In this document: piece after piece, positions 29,690 through 38,640 of the stretch | How positions within the stretch are numbered: the stretch's first letter is position 1 | How the letters are laid out: each line of letters starts with the position of its first letter | Source: Herminiimonas sp. | Lineage (GTDB): Bacteria; Pseudomonadota; Gammaproteobacteria; Burkholderiales; Burkholderiaceae_D | Assembly: GCA_014377845.1 (NCBI GenBank) | Contig: JACMOV010000177.1 | Location: forward strand, 1 to 61,412 | Length of the DNA stretch: 61,412 nucleotides | Direction of reading: 5' to 3' | Program-made: the position numbers and the translations under genes | Notes under the pieces: generated by a model | The model's database searches: none | Told to the model about the DNA's origin: nothing | The model's input: the letters and a program-made list of their open reading frames with translations, nothing else

Positions 29690-30102
29690 ACCAAGCTATG
29701 ACCGCCAAGGAAGTCAATTTCGCCTACAAGGTCCGGCATGCCCTGAACGAGCATGCAGAGGCACTGCCCGCCGCCACGGTCGAGCGTCTGGGCGCGGCCC
29801 GCAAGCTGGCGCTGGCGCACAAGAAAAAGGATGCGCCGCTGCGGGCATTGGCCACGCGTGCCGTTTTCGCGGGTCCGGCCGGTGCGTTTTTCGAACAACC
29901 CCTGTCGTGGCTCGGCCGCATAGGTGTTGCAGCACCCCTGGTCCTGGGTGCTGCGCTGTTCGTCGGCATGTATCAGTCCGCGCAGCAGGAGCGGGTCAAT
30001 GAGCTGGCGGATATCGATGCGGCGGTGCTGGCCGACGAGTTGCCGCTGTCTGCCTATCTCGACCATGGATTCAATGCTTATTTGGCCAAGCGAGCTGATT
30101 GA
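29686..30102 (+). CDS. DUF3619 single-pass membrane protein, candidate anti-sigma factor
   Basis: Protein of 138 residues whose ATG overlaps the sigma-factor stop (ATGA). Residues 1-~77 are charged and probably cytoplasmic. One transmembrane segment spans ~78-96 (IGVAAPLVLGAALFVGMYQ), and a short acidic tail of ~40 residues is predicted periplasmic. This N-in, one-pass layout and the overlap are what anti-sigma factors of ECF modules show. No zinc-binding (ZAS) motif is seen. The assignment to DUF3619 is from recognition of the family in this gene order; the anti-sigma role is inference. Confidence 0.8.
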   Translation: MNQAMTAKEVNFAYKVRHALNEHAEALPAATVERLGAARKLALAHKKKDAPLRALATRAVFAGPAGAFFEQPLSWLGRIGVAAPLVLGAALFVGMYQSAQQERVNELADIDAAVLADELPLSAYLDHGFNAYLAKRAD

Positions 30103-30851
30103 TGGCGTCTGATGGTTCCGGTTACCATGCCGCCCGCCTTCCGCGGGCGGCGTGCGTTTCGGCACTCGCTTCGCTGACAGCGTCGCTTCTGGTGCTGTTG
30201 GCGGGCGTGTTCGGTGCATCGAACAGCCTGGCGGCGGGTGGCAGTGCATTGCCGCAGGTGCCCCTACCGACGGCAAGACCGGTATTGAAGGCGCCGATTG
30301 TCAACCCTGCCTGGAAAGAACTTCCGCCCGCGCAACAACAGGCGTTGTCACCGCTGGCAACGGAATGGAACTCGCTCGACGCCGCACATAAATCGAAATG
30401 GCTGGCGATCGCCCGCAAGTTTGAAACGATGAAGCCGGATGAGCAGAACCGCATCCAGGAGCGCATGCGTGCATGGGTCGCCCTGACGCCGGATCAGCGC
30501 CGCGTTGCGCGCGAGAGCTACACCCGTACCAAGAAACTGAACACCGACCAGAAATCGGCGCAGTGGCAGCAATACCAGCAATTGCCAGAAGAGCAAAAAA
30601 AGCTGTTGGCGGCCGAAGCGGCGAAGAACAAGGTAGCGACACTGCCGCCATCGCACAGCAAGCCGAAGTCGGTTCCGCCGATTAAATCGGTCCAGAAACC
30701 GGCGCTGCAACAATCCATCATGCCGACATCGCTCGTGAAGCCTGCTGCGCCGCCGCCTGCCGTAACGCCTGGATCGCCACCGGCATTGGCACCTGCTGCG
30801 CCAGCACCCGCTCCGGCGGCCGCCATCGTGCCGCCAGCCATCGAAAAATAA
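30102..30851 (+). CDS. DUF3106 exported protein with 18-residue repeats
   Basis: Predicted periplasmic protein of 249 residues; its ATG overlaps the previous stop (TGATG). A hydrophobic signal sequence covers ~15-45. Residues ~71-166 hold six degenerate units that begin at residues 71, 89, 107, 125, 143 and 158, for example WKELPPAQQ, WNSLDAAHK, FETMKPDEQ, WVALTPDQR and YQQLPEEQK. The pattern aromatic-x-x-L-x-P-D-Q recalls the LTxxQ motif of CpxP/Spy-type periplasmic proteins. The last ~70 residues are Pro/Ala-rich and probably disordered. A sensor or modulator role for the sigma/DUF3619 pair is inferred. Confidence 0.8.
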   Translation: MASDGSGYHAARLPRAACVSALASLTASLLVLLAGVFGASNSLAAGGSALPQVPLPTARPVLKAPIVNPAWKELPPAQQQALSPLATEWNSLDAAHKSKWLAIARKFETMKPDEQNRIQERMRAWVALTPDQRRVARESYTRTKKLNTDQKSAQWQQYQQLPEEQKKLLAAEAAKNKVATLPPSHSKPKSVPPIKSVQKPALQQSIMPTSLVKPAAPPPAVTPGSPPALAPAAPAPAPAAAIVPPAIEK

Positions 30852-30854
30852 CCG

Positions 30855-31364
30855 ATGGCAATGCAGATTGCATCGACGCCCCCGCTCAAGCGCCGCCTTG
30901 CGTGCATGCTCTACGAATCGCTGTTGCTGTTCGGCGTGATCTTCATCGCCGATGCCGCTTTCGACATCCTGACGAACAGCCGGCATGCCTTGTTCCTGCG
31001 CGGTGCGCGCCAGCTCTGGCTCTTTCTCGTAATCGGCGCCTATTTCACGTTTTTCTGGTGCCGGACCGGGCAGACGCTGGCGATGCAAACCTGGCGCCTC
31101 CGCGTGATCCCGGTGTCCGGCACCAAGCTTCCACTACGAAACGCGATCCTGCGCTATGTACTTGCATGGATGTGGTTCCTGCCAGCCATGGTGATCGACT
31201 ATACGTTCGGATTGAAGCAGTGGCCGAGCGTGATCGTGATCGTCGGCGGCATGCTGCTGTGGCTTGCCGCAACACGCCTCGACAGTGACCGTCAGTTCCT
31301 GCATGACCGCCTCGCCGGCACCCGCCTTGTCGACATGCCGAAAACGCCATCGGTCATGGCGTGA
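30855..31364 (+). CDS. RDD family membrane protein
   Basis: Small membrane protein of 169 residues with three to four transmembrane segments (ESLLLFGVIFIADAAFDIL; ARQLWLFLVIGAYFTFFW; VLAWMWFLPAMVIDYTFGL; VIVIVGGMLLWLAA). The family Arg-Asp positions are seen as R13-R14 near the N-terminus (PLKRRLACMLYES) and in the C-terminal SDRQFLHDRLAGTRLVD. The family is of uncertain function; some members are linked to Na+ or solute transport. It starts 3 bases after the DUF3106 stop and completes the sigma-factor cassette. Confidence 0.87.
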   Translation: MAMQIASTPPLKRRLACMLYESLLLFGVIFIADAAFDILTNSRHALFLRGARQLWLFLVIGAYFTFFWCRTGQTLAMQTWRLRVIPVSGTKLPLRNAILRYVLAWMWFLPAMVIDYTFGLKQWPSVIVIVGGMLLWLAATRLDSDRQFLHDRLAGTRLVDMPKTPSVMA

Positions 31365-31436
31365 ACACGCCGGCGCCGGCAGCGGCACCGACGCGGCTGC
31401 ATTGCCGACGCTCTGATTCATGATTCCTGTCGCGCC

Positions 31437-32405
31437 ATGATTGCCCGTCTTGCCCGCACCCTGCTGCTGCTGCAAGTGCTGGTGGCAGGACTGATCGGTT
31501 ACGCAGTTTCGCGCCACCTGCCGTCTGCGCCAGTGTGGCTGGCAACAGGTTGCGGCATCGGTTTCGTCTTCTGTATCCGTGCGCTGATCGCAGCAAACAA
31601 CTTCCGCCTGGCGCGCAGTTTTGGGGACGAGGTTCCAGTGCCGCGCCTTGGTTGGCGACGGGTTGCCCGCATGTATCTTCGGGAACTGGCAGCGACGCTG
31701 ATCAGCACGTCCTGGAACATGCCTTTTCGTGGCATGGGCGCCGCTCCGACCATTTTCCCGAACAGCCTGCCGGTGCTCCTGATTCACGGGTACGGCTGCA
31801 ACAGCGGTTACTGGCGATGCCTGTGCCGGCATCTGCGGCAGGCACGGATCTCGTTTCAGGCGGTCGATCTCGAGCCCCCACTCGCCGATATCGACAGCTA
31901 TGTTCCGCAGATCAGCGCGGCGATCGCGGCGCTCTGCACCGCGACCGGGCAAAGCCGCGTCATCATTGTCGGCCACAGCATGGGGGGGCTGGTGGCGCGG
32001 GCTTGGCTGCGAGCAAATGGTTCTGACCGGATCGCCAGACTGATCACACTCGGCACGCCGCACGACGGCACCGGCCTGGCACGGTTTGGTGTCGGCGAAA
32101 ATTCGCGTCAGATGCGCCGCACCGGCCGCGCGCCGCACAGCATCTGCAGTCCGTGGCTGACCGCGCTGAAGGCGAGCGAAGGCACTGGCGAGACATTACT
32201 GGTCTCCATTTATTCGCGCCACGACAACATCGTCGCACCACACGCTTCCGCGGTACTGGCCGGCGCACGGAACATCGCATTCGACGGCATCGGTCATGTG
32301 GCGCTGGCAAGTGATCCGGCCGTCATTGCATGCGTGCTGACTGAAATCGGCGACGCCATGCGGATGGATGCGAATGCCAGGACGTCCCCCCTTGCATTCA
32401 AGTGA
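31437..32405 (+). CDS. Membrane-anchored alpha/beta hydrolase, lipase-like
   Basis: Serine hydrolase of 322 residues. The N-terminus has two hydrophobic segments (LARTLLLLQVLVAGLIGYAV; PVWLATGCGIGFVFCIRAL), so the protein is probably anchored in the membrane. The oxyanion region LLIHGYGCNSGYW and the nucleophile elbow GHSMGG (Ser) are clear. Asp in SRHDNIV and His in GIGHVALA complete the likely triad. It resembles triacylglycerol lipase/esterase (LipA/EstA-type) proteins. It converges on the MBL-fold gene, ending 6 bases before that gene's stop. Confidence 0.85.
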   Translation: MIARLARTLLLLQVLVAGLIGYAVSRHLPSAPVWLATGCGIGFVFCIRALIAANNFRLARSFGDEVPVPRLGWRRVARMYLRELAATLISTSWNMPFRGMGAAPTIFPNSLPVLLIHGYGCNSGYWRCLCRHLRQARISFQAVDLEPPLADIDSYVPQISAAIAALCTATGQSRVIIVGHSMGGLVARAWLRANGSDRIARLITLGTPHDGTGLARFGVGENSRQMRRTGRAPHSICSPWLTALKASEGTGETLLVSIYSRHDNIVAPHASAVLAGARNIAFDGIGHVALASDPAVIACVLTEIGDAMRMDANARTSPLAFK

Positions 32406-32411
32406 CGATGC

Positions 32412-33191
32412 TCAAGGTGCGATGTCGACCCACTCGAAACCGTCCTGCTGACAGGCGATCATGATGCTGGTCCCGGCCGCGCCGATGACGCGGGAAATCG
32501 CCTCGTGTGCCAGCGCTGGCGTGTTGTTTTGCGTGCTCAGATGCGCGCCGACCACGATCCTCAGACGGCTGCGGTCGATCGCCGCAAGGATATCGGCCGA
32601 AGTGTGATTGGACAGGTGGCCATACGCACCGCCGATGCGCACCTTCAACGAAGTCGGATAGACGGAGTTGGCAAGCATGTCGCGGTCGTGGTTACATTCG
32701 AGCATGAGGGCGTCGCAGCCACCCAGCGCGGCGATCAAGTGCGGCGTCGCGTGGCCGGCATCGGTCAATACGCCGAGGCGGCTGACGCCGTCGCCGAGCA
32801 CGAATTGCACCGGCTCACGAGCATCATGCGGCACGGTGTAAGGAAGAATTTCGAGTGCGCCGATGACGACCGGATGGGCGTCGCGGCAAATCGTGTAGCT
32901 GACGCCGCGGCGGTCGCTTCCGACTGCCTGCGCCGTGCCGTGCGTGAGCCAGACCGGTGTGCCGTGACGGCGGGCGAACTTGAACACGCCGCCAACGTGA
33001 TCCTGGTGTTCATGCGTGACCAGGATACCGTGCAGGTCGGTGGGCGACAGCCCAAGGCGCGCCAGGCGTCGTTCCGCTTCCTTGATGCCGAATCCGCAGT
33101 CAAGCATGACCGTGGTGCGGTTGGCGCCCTCGCCTGCCGAAATCAGCAAGGCGTTGCCTTCACTGCCGCTGCCCAGACTTGCAAATCTCAA
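32412..33191 (-). CDS. MBL-fold metallo-hydrolase (YycJ/WalJ-like)
   Basis: Metallo-beta-lactamase-fold hydrolase of 259 residues. The metal-binding motif HEHQDH (about residue 60-65), a further Asp in LTDAGHATPHL, a His in ECNHDRDM and HLSNH, and a C-terminal HLST are present. Family members act on nucleic acids or phosphodiesters. The start is TTG at 33191 (MRFASLGSGSEGN), with AAAGG about six bases upstream. It lies downstream of bamC on the same strand, as often seen in Burkholderiales. Confidence 0.87.
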   Translation of the reverse strand: MRFASLGSGSEGNALLISAGEGANRTTVMLDCGFGIKEAERRLARLGLSPTDLHGILVTHEHQDHVGGVFKFARRHGTPVWLTHGTAQAVGSDRRGVSYTICRDAHPVVIGALEILPYTVPHDAREPVQFVLGDGVSRLGVLTDAGHATPHLIAALGGCDALMLECNHDRDMLANSVYPTSLKVRIGGAYGHLSNHTSADILAAIDRSRLRIVVGAHLSTQNNTPALAHEAISRVIGAAGTSIMIACQQDGFEWVDIAP

Positions 33192-33255
33192 ACCCGACCT
33201 TTCACCTGCATTGACCGATCCGACCGCTGCGACGCAGTGCGCGCCGCGTCTGCGA

Positions 33256-34401
33256 TTACTTCAGCTGCTCGGACAGCAGTGACAGGATCTTGTCGGCGGT
33301 AGAAGACGTATCCGGCTTGCCTTCGGCATTCTGGACCGTGACCTGGCTGATATTGCCGGTGGCCTTCACGGCGACCCGATAGCGCTGCGCGTCGCCCTTC
33401 TTGTCGTCGGAGCTGGTGAACAGGCGCGCGAAAAACCCTTGACCCGACTCCTTGTTCTTGGCATCGACGCCCTGATCGACGTAACGCACGAAGTAGGTGC
33501 CTTGCGCGCGGTCACGATCTTCGACGGTAAATCCGACGCGGTCCAGCGCCAGGCCGACCCGGCGCCACGCGCGGTCGAACCCTTCACCGACTTCGAGCGA
33601 GCTGCCGGCTGCCGATTTCGTGATCTTTGCACGAGCCGGTTCGACCGCCGCCGCAGCAACTTGCGACTTGGCTTGCGCCTTGTCGTCGCCCAGTCGAACC
33701 ATCAGGCGCGCCAGGAATTCGGCTTCCAGTTCAGGATCCGGCGGACGTGGCGTCCATACCGTGCTTTCTTTCTGCGCACCGACCAGCATCTCTTGCGCAC
33801 CGCGATGGCTCACGTAGATTTCAGTCGTGCCGTCCGGCCCGCGTTCGAGTCGGGTGCGGAATTTGTCGCGCTCACCGGTAGAGTACAGCGAGTCGAATAC
33901 CTTGCCGAGCGTATTGCGGATAAAGTCTTGCGGAATCTTGGCGCGGTTTTCTGCCCAGTCGGTTTCCATCACGCCTGCCGCCGGCAGGTCGATGTTGATG
34001 AGAAAGCCCGACTCTTGCCAGAAGTCCTTGATCTGCGGCCACAGGACTTCGGGCGACTGCTTGACCACCAGCCAGCGTTGACTGCCTGCCCGCTCGATGC
34101 GCATGTCCTTGGAGGCGCTCGGCGCGACCGTGGCACCGGTTGCATTGGCCGGCTTGGCGCCCTGCTCGGCATTGAAACCCGATGCCGTTGCGGTGCCACG
34201 ATTGGTCTCCGGAATGGCATAGCGATTGTCGCGTTGCAGCTGGGTCAGATCCGGCGGCACGTCGAGCGTCGGCGCTTTACCAGCGCTTTTGTAATTGACC
34301 TTGTCGCCTTCAAGAAGATTACTCAGCGAACTGCAGCCAGCCAGGCATACCAGCGCGAGCGCCATCAGAGTTGCAGGTCGAGCGATGCTGCGATGAGCCA
34401 T
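33256..34401 (-). CDS. bamC: Outer-membrane protein assembly factor BamC
   Basis: Lipoprotein of the BAM complex that inserts outer-membrane beta-barrels. It has 381 residues from ATG 34401, chosen for the signal peptide and GGAAG upstream. The lipobox VCLAGC sets the acylated Cys at about residue 22. The unstructured N-terminal segment is followed by two helix-grip domains (about 100-225 and 260-375), for example QRWLVVKQSPEVLWPQIKDFW (in part LVVKQSPEVLWPQIKDF) and GEGFDRAWRRVGLALDRVGF. It lies directly downstream of dapA, the same pairing as in E. coli. Confidence 0.93.
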   Translation of the reverse strand: MAHRSIARPATLMALALVCLAGCSSLSNLLEGDKVNYKSAGKAPTLDVPPDLTQLQRDNRYAIPETNRGTATASGFNAEQGAKPANATGATVAPSASKDMRIERAGSQRWLVVKQSPEVLWPQIKDFWQESGFLINIDLPAAGVMETDWAENRAKIPQDFIRNTLGKVFDSLYSTGERDKFRTRLERGPDGTTEIYVSHRGAQEMLVGAQKESTVWTPRPPDPELEAEFLARLMVRLGDDKAQAKSQVAAAAVEPARAKITKSAAGSSLEVGEGFDRAWRRVGLALDRVGFTVEDRDRAQGTYFVRYVDQGVDAKNKESGQGFFARLFTSSDDKKGDAQRYRVAVKATGNISQVTVQNAEGKPDTSSTADKILSLLSEQLK

Positions 34402-34531
34402 GTGAAAAGTCTTCCAAAAAGTCATGTCGATGAAGCGCGATGTTGCGTGGGACGCGGCTTGCGCCTGCATGCCAGCGATGCGGAATGGTCGGTCCTGTGC
34501 AGCCGCGTGCGGCGGCAACGTCGTGCGCGCG

Positions 34532-35410
34532 CTATTGTAATACAGCGGCGTCGCGCAAGGCCTGCCTTACTGTCTCGTGATACTCCGGCGCCAGCGGCAC
34601 CAGTGGCAGCCGGATCCCGGCGCCGATCAGGCCCATCTCCTGCATGGCCCACTTGACCGGCAGCGGATTGGGTTCGACAAAAAGCTTGTTATGCAAAGGC
34701 AGCAGGCGGTTGTTGATCGCAATGGCTTGCTTGACGTCGCCCTGCATCGCCGCGACGCACAGCTCGTGCATGGCGCGTGGCGCGACGTTGGCGGTCACCG
34801 AAATGTTGCCCTTGCCGCCGCATAGCATCAACGCCATCGCGGTCGGATCGTCACCCGAATAGACTGCAAACGCCGGGTCGACCAGACGGATCAGATCGGT
34901 GCCACGGCCGATGTTGCCGGTCGCATCCTTGATGCCGACGATGTTCGGGATGGCGGCCAGCCGCAGCACCGTCTCGTTGCTCATGTCGGCAACCGTACGG
35001 CCGGGTACGTTGTAGAGAATGATCGGCAGGTCGACCGCTTCGGCGATCTTGCGGAAGTGCTGGTACATCCCTTCCTGATTCGGCCGATTGTAATAAGGCA
35101 CGACCTGCAGGGACGCATCGGCGCCGACTTCCTTGGCGAACTGCGTGAGCCGGATCGCTTCGGCAGTCGAGTTGCCGCCGCTACCGGCGATGATCGGCAC
35201 GCGCCGCGCCGCGTGCTCGACTGTCACGCGAATCAGTTCGCAGTGTTCTTCGACCGAGACGGTAGGCGATTCGCCGCTGGTGCCGACGATCACGATGCCG
35301 TCCGTACCTTCGGCGATATGCCAGTCGATGAGCTTGCGCAGCGCGGCTATATCAAGGCTGCCGTCGGCATGCATGGGAGTGACGATTGCTACAAGGCTGC
35401 CCTGGATCAT
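34532..35410 (-). CDS. dapA: 4-hydroxy-tetrahydrodipicolinate synthase
   Basis: First enzyme of the diaminopimelate/lysine branch, condensing pyruvate with aspartate semialdehyde. It has 292 residues. Family signatures are [18 protein letters not shown] and [15 protein letters not shown] (catalytic Tyr); the catalytic Lys is in [17 protein letters not shown] box lies about 35 bases before ATG 35410. It heads the dapA-bamC-MBL run. Confidence 0.97.
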   Translation of the reverse strand: MIQGSLVAIVTPMHADGSLDIAALRKLIDWHIAEGTDGIVIVGTSGESPTVSVEEHCELIRVTVEHAARRVPIIAGSGGNSTAEAIRLTQFAKEVGADASLQVVPYYNRPNQEGMYQHFRKIAEAVDLPIILYNVPGRTVADMSNETVLRLAAIPNIVGIKDATGNIGRGTDLIRLVDPAFAVYSGDDPTAMALMLCGGKGNISVTANVAPRAMHELCVAAMQGDVKQAIAINNRLLPLHNKLFVEPNPLPVKWAMQEMGLIGAGIRLPLVPLAPEYHETVRQALRDAAVLQ

Positions 35411-35524
35411 GGTGTTCTTCGTGCGTGGTGGAAGAAAACCACGATTGTAACGGATGCGTTGTGGCCGTGGACAGAGTTGGCTGCGATCTGCCAGTCGCTG
35501 AAGTCAGCGCAACCTTGCTGGATG

Positions 35525-36100
35525 CTATACCGGACGGACCGCGCAGATACGCTGGGTGAGCGCAGGTGCGGGCATGCCGACCTCGCCTTCTTCGAATGCG
35601 ACCACATGGAGCGGTGCGGCACCACGCGCCGCCAGCGCCAGCAATTCTCCCGGCATCAGCAGGAAGTCCGGGTTCGACGGCTTGCCGTAGCGCTCATTGC
35701 CGCGCGCAAAAGTCTCGTAGATCAGAATGCCGCCCGGCGCGAGACTGGCCACCAGAGCGTCGAGCAAGGGACGATGGAGATAATTGGTGACGACGATCGC
35801 GGCGAAACGCCCGGCCGCAAACGGCCAGTCGAATCCGGCCGCCGCCTCGCTGTCCTGTTCGAGATCGATCTGCAGGGTCACGATGCCGGGTACAGCCGCA
35901 GCCGCCGCCGCGAGCCGCTCTAGCGCCGCTGCATCCCGGTCGATCCCCAGCACCGGATGGCCGAGCGCTGCGAACAGCAGCGCATGACGGCCGCTGCCGC
36001 AGGCGACGTCGAGGACCTCGCCGGTCGGCGCCAGCGGTGCGAAGCGCGCCACCCAGGCCGATGGCACGACGCCGGCGGCGTACGTGTGCGGCGCCGTCAT
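35525..36100 (-). CDS. Class I SAM-dependent methyltransferase
   Basis: Methyltransferase of 191 residues. Motif I is VLDVACGSGRHALLFA, followed by LGIDRDAAALERL (acidic loop) and the post-I region AAIVVTNYLHRPLL. The C-terminal FARGNERYGKPSNPDFLL segment resembles TehB-like and thiopurine-type methyltransferases. The substrate is unknown. The ATG overlaps the trpS stop by one base (TGATG), so it is translated with trpS. Confidence 0.85.
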   Translation of the reverse strand: MTAPHTYAAGVVPSAWVARFAPLAPTGEVLDVACGSGRHALLFAALGHPVLGIDRDAAALERLAAAAAAVPGIVTLQIDLEQDSEAAAGFDWPFAAGRFAAIVVTNYLHRPLLDALVASLAPGGILIYETFARGNERYGKPSNPDFLLMPGELLALAARGAAPLHVVAFEEGEVGMPAPALTQRICAVRPV

Positions 36101-37302
36101 CAGCTGTAGCTAAGTCCCATCGCCTCGCGCACGTCGCGCATCGTTTCCTGGGCCAGCTTGCGCGCCTTGTCGCAGCCATCGGCCACGATTGCGCGCACCA
36201 GTGAAGGATCATCGAGGTACAGCTGGGCGCGCTCGCGCATCGGCTCCTGTTCCTTCAGGATGGCGTCGATCACCGGCTGCTTGCATTCCAGGCAGCCGAT
36301 GCCGGCGCTCTTGCAGCCACGCAAGACCCAGTCCTTGGTCGGTGTGTCCGAGTACACCTGATGCAACTGCCAGACCGGGCATTTCTCCGGATCGCCCGGA
36401 TCGGTGCGGCGCACCCGCGCCGGGTCGGTCGGCATGGTTCGAATCTTCTTGGTCAGACTGTCCTTGTCTTCACGCAGGGCGATCGAATTGCCGTAGCTCT
36501 TGGACATTTTCTGGCCATCGAGACCCGGCAGGCGCGACGATTCGGTCAGGCGCGAATGCGGCTCCACCAGGATCAGCTTGCGGCTGCCTTCGAGATAACC
36601 GAACAACCTTTCGCGATCGATCATCGACAGGTTCTGGGCATCGTCGAGCATCGCCTTGGCCTGCTCGAGCGCATCGGCCTTGCCCTGTTCCTGGAACTCG
36701 GTGCGCAGCTCGTTGTAGATCTTGGCGCGCTTGCCGCCGAGCTTCTTGACGGCGTCGCGGGCTTTCTCCTCGAAACCCTTTTCCTTGCCATAGAGATGAT
36801 TGAAGCGGCGTGCGATCTCGCGCATCATTTCCACATGCGGCACCTGGTCGGCACCGACCGGCACCTGGCTGGCGCGATAAATCAGTACGTCGGCCGCCTG
36901 CAGCAGCGGGTAACCCAGAAAGCCGTACGTCGCCAGGTCGCGATCAGCGAGCTTTTCCTGCTGGTCCTTGTAGGTCGGCACGCGTTCGAGCCAGCCGAGC
37001 GGCGTCGCCATCGACAGCAGCAAATGCAGCTCCGCATGCTCCGGCACCTTGGACTGGATGAACAGCGTCGATTGCGACGGATCGACACCGGCGGCGAGCC
37101 AGTCGATCAGCATGTCCCAGGTGCTGGTTTCGATGATGCTGGGATCATCGTAATGGGTCGTCAATGCATGCCAGTCGGCGACGAAGAACAGGCATGGCAG
37201 CTCGGATTGCAGCCGCACCCAGTTCTTCAGCGCCCCATGGTAATGGCCAAGATGCATTGCGCCGGTCGGACGCATGCCAGAAACAACACGATCGGGATAC
37301 AT
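36100..37302 (-). CDS. trpS: Tryptophanyl-tRNA synthetase with a possible Fe-S cluster motif
   Basis: Class I aminoacyl-tRNA synthetase charging tRNA-Trp, 400 residues and so longer than the ~335 of E. coli. The HxGH-type motif HLGH (17-20) and KMSKS (265-269) are present. After KMSKS come four cysteines at 308, 330, 337 and 340 (C-x21-C-x6-C-x2-C). This closely resembles the C-x22-C-x6-C-x2-C [4Fe-4S] motif described in Thermotoga maritima TrpRS. It lies 6 bases after the M50 protease gene. Confidence 0.95.
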   Translation of the reverse strand: MYPDRVVSGMRPTGAMHLGHYHGALKNWVRLQSELPCLFFVADWHALTTHYDDPSIIETSTWDMLIDWLAAGVDPSQSTLFIQSKVPEHAELHLLLSMATPLGWLERVPTYKDQQEKLADRDLATYGFLGYPLLQAADVLIYRASQVPVGADQVPHVEMMREIARRFNHLYGKEKGFEEKARDAVKKLGGKRAKIYNELRTEFQEQGKADALEQAKAMLDDAQNLSMIDRERLFGYLEGSRKLILVEPHSRLTESSRLPGLDGQKMSKSYGNSIALREDKDSLTKKIRTMPTDPARVRRTDPGDPEKCPVWQLHQVYSDTPTKDWVLRGCKSAGIGCLECKQPVIDAILKEQEPMRERAQLYLDDPSLVRAIVADGCDKARKLAQETMRDVREAMGLSYS

Positions 37303-37308
37303 GAATAG

Positions 37309-37965
37309 TCAGCCCAGCAGGAAAGTCAGAGGAGAAAGCAGCAGTTGCAACGCACTCTGGGTCAGGCCCATCACCGGGGCCATCCAGAAATTGAGGACAT
37401 GCAGGTAAGCCAGCGCCAGGACGATGAAAAATCCATACGGCTCCAGCTTGGAGAACTGGTGCGCCTGCCGGTTCGGCAGGATGCTGGTCATGATACGGCC
37501 GCCATCGAGTGGCGGAATCGGGAACAGGTTGAAGGCAAAGATCACCAGGTTGGTCTCGACGCCAGCGCGCGCCATTTTCAGAAAATAAGGCTCGGCGACC
37601 TGAAACACCACCAGCGCGAGGGAAAACAGCAGCCAGAACAGCGCCATCACGAAATTGGCGGCAGGGCCGGCCAGGGCCACCCATGCCATGTCGCGCTTCG
37701 GATTACGCAATTTCCCGAAGTCGATCGGCACCGGTTTGGCATAGCCGAACAAAAAAGGACTCTGCACGAAGAACAGCACCACCGGAATCAGGATCGTGCC
37801 GACCGGATCGATGTGCTTGATCGGGTTCAGGCTCATGCGGCCGAGCTGATAGGCGGTGCTGTCGCCGAAGTATTTTGCGGCGTAAGCATGGGCTGCTTCA
37901 TGCAGCGTGATCGCAAACAGGATTGGCAGTGCGAATACGGCAAAGGTCTGGATCAGATCATTCAT
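37309..37965 (-). CDS. M50 family site-2-type membrane protease
   Basis: Membrane-embedded zinc protease of 218 residues. The catalytic HExxH is seen as HEAAH (about residues 22-26). The second motif lies near the C-terminal half (FNLFPIPPLDGGR, with the Asp ligand). Six hydrophobic segments are predicted. There is no PDZ domain, so it belongs to the compact Rip/YwhC-like group, not RseP. The start ATG 37965 lies six bases after a TAGAAT box, suggesting a leaderless or very short 5' end. Confidence 0.9.
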   Translation of the reverse strand: MNDLIQTFAVFALPILFAITLHEAAHAYAAKYFGDSTAYQLGRMSLNPIKHIDPVGTILIPVVLFFVQSPFLFGYAKPVPIDFGKLRNPKRDMAWVALAGPAANFVMALFWLLFSLALVVFQVAEPYFLKMARAGVETNLVIFAFNLFPIPPLDGGRIMTSILPNRQAHQFSKLEPYGFFIVLALAYLHVLNFWMAPVMGLTQSALQLLLSPLTFLLG

Positions 37966-38016
37966 GGCGGAATTCTAGCAGAGGGGCTCGCGCAGCCGAC
38001 AAGGCGCGCACAAACA

Positions 38017-38640
38017 TCACAGCCCGAACGGTGCGCTCTCGCCCCGGCCCTGGCGGATCAGGACCGGCTCGTCGGCGGTAAGGTCGATGATCGTGGTCGC
38101 TTCCAGGCTGCACGCGCCGCCGTCGATGACCAGCTCGATCTGGCGCTCGAGCCGCTCGCGGATCGTATCGGCATCGGTCAGCGCCAGGTCGTCGCCAGGC
38201 AGCATCAGGGTCGTGCCCAGCAGGGGCTGCCCTAGTTCGTCAAGCAACGCATGGGCGATGCGGTTTTCGGGCACCCGCAGGCCGATGGTCTTGCGCGAGG
38301 GATGGCTCAGGCGGCGCGGTACTTCTTTGGTCGCCTCAAGAATGAAGGTGTACGGTCCCGGAGTGGTCGCCTTGAGCAGCCGGTACTGGCGATTGTCGAC
38401 CTTGGCGTACTGAGAGATCTCGCTCAGGTCGCGGCACAGCAGCGTCAGGTGGTGCTTGTCGTCGACACCGCGCAGGCGGCGCAGACGCGTCACCGCGTCC
38501 TTGTCGTCGAGGTGGCAGACCAGCGCATAGCAGGAATCGGTTGGCAGGGCGACGATGCCGCCGGCGTGGATCACCTGCGCCGCCTGTTTGATCAGACGCA
38601 GTTGCGGATTATCCGGATGAAGCTGAAAGAACTGGCTCAT
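38017..38640 (-). CDS. yciO: YciO-type Sua5/YrdC family protein
   Basis: Protein of 207 residues with the Sua5/YrdC nucleotide-binding fold; relatives make L-threonylcarbamoyl-AMP for tRNA t6A. The core [16 protein letters not shown] and the [19 protein letters not shown] and [11 protein letters not shown] segments match the family. The role of YciO itself is less certain than that of TsaC. Its ATG overlaps the htpX stop (ATGA). It could also be named L-threonylcarbamoyladenylate synthase. Confidence 0.87.
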   Translation of the reverse strand: MSQFFQLHPDNPQLRLIKQAAQVIHAGGIVALPTDSCYALVCHLDDKDAVTRLRRLRGVDDKHHLTLLCRDLSEISQYAKVDNRQYRLLKATTPGPYTFILEATKEVPRRLSHPSRKTIGLRVPENRIAHALLDELGQPLLGTTLMLPGDDLALTDADTIRERLERQIELVIDGGACSLEATTIIDLTADEPVLIRQGRGESAPFGL

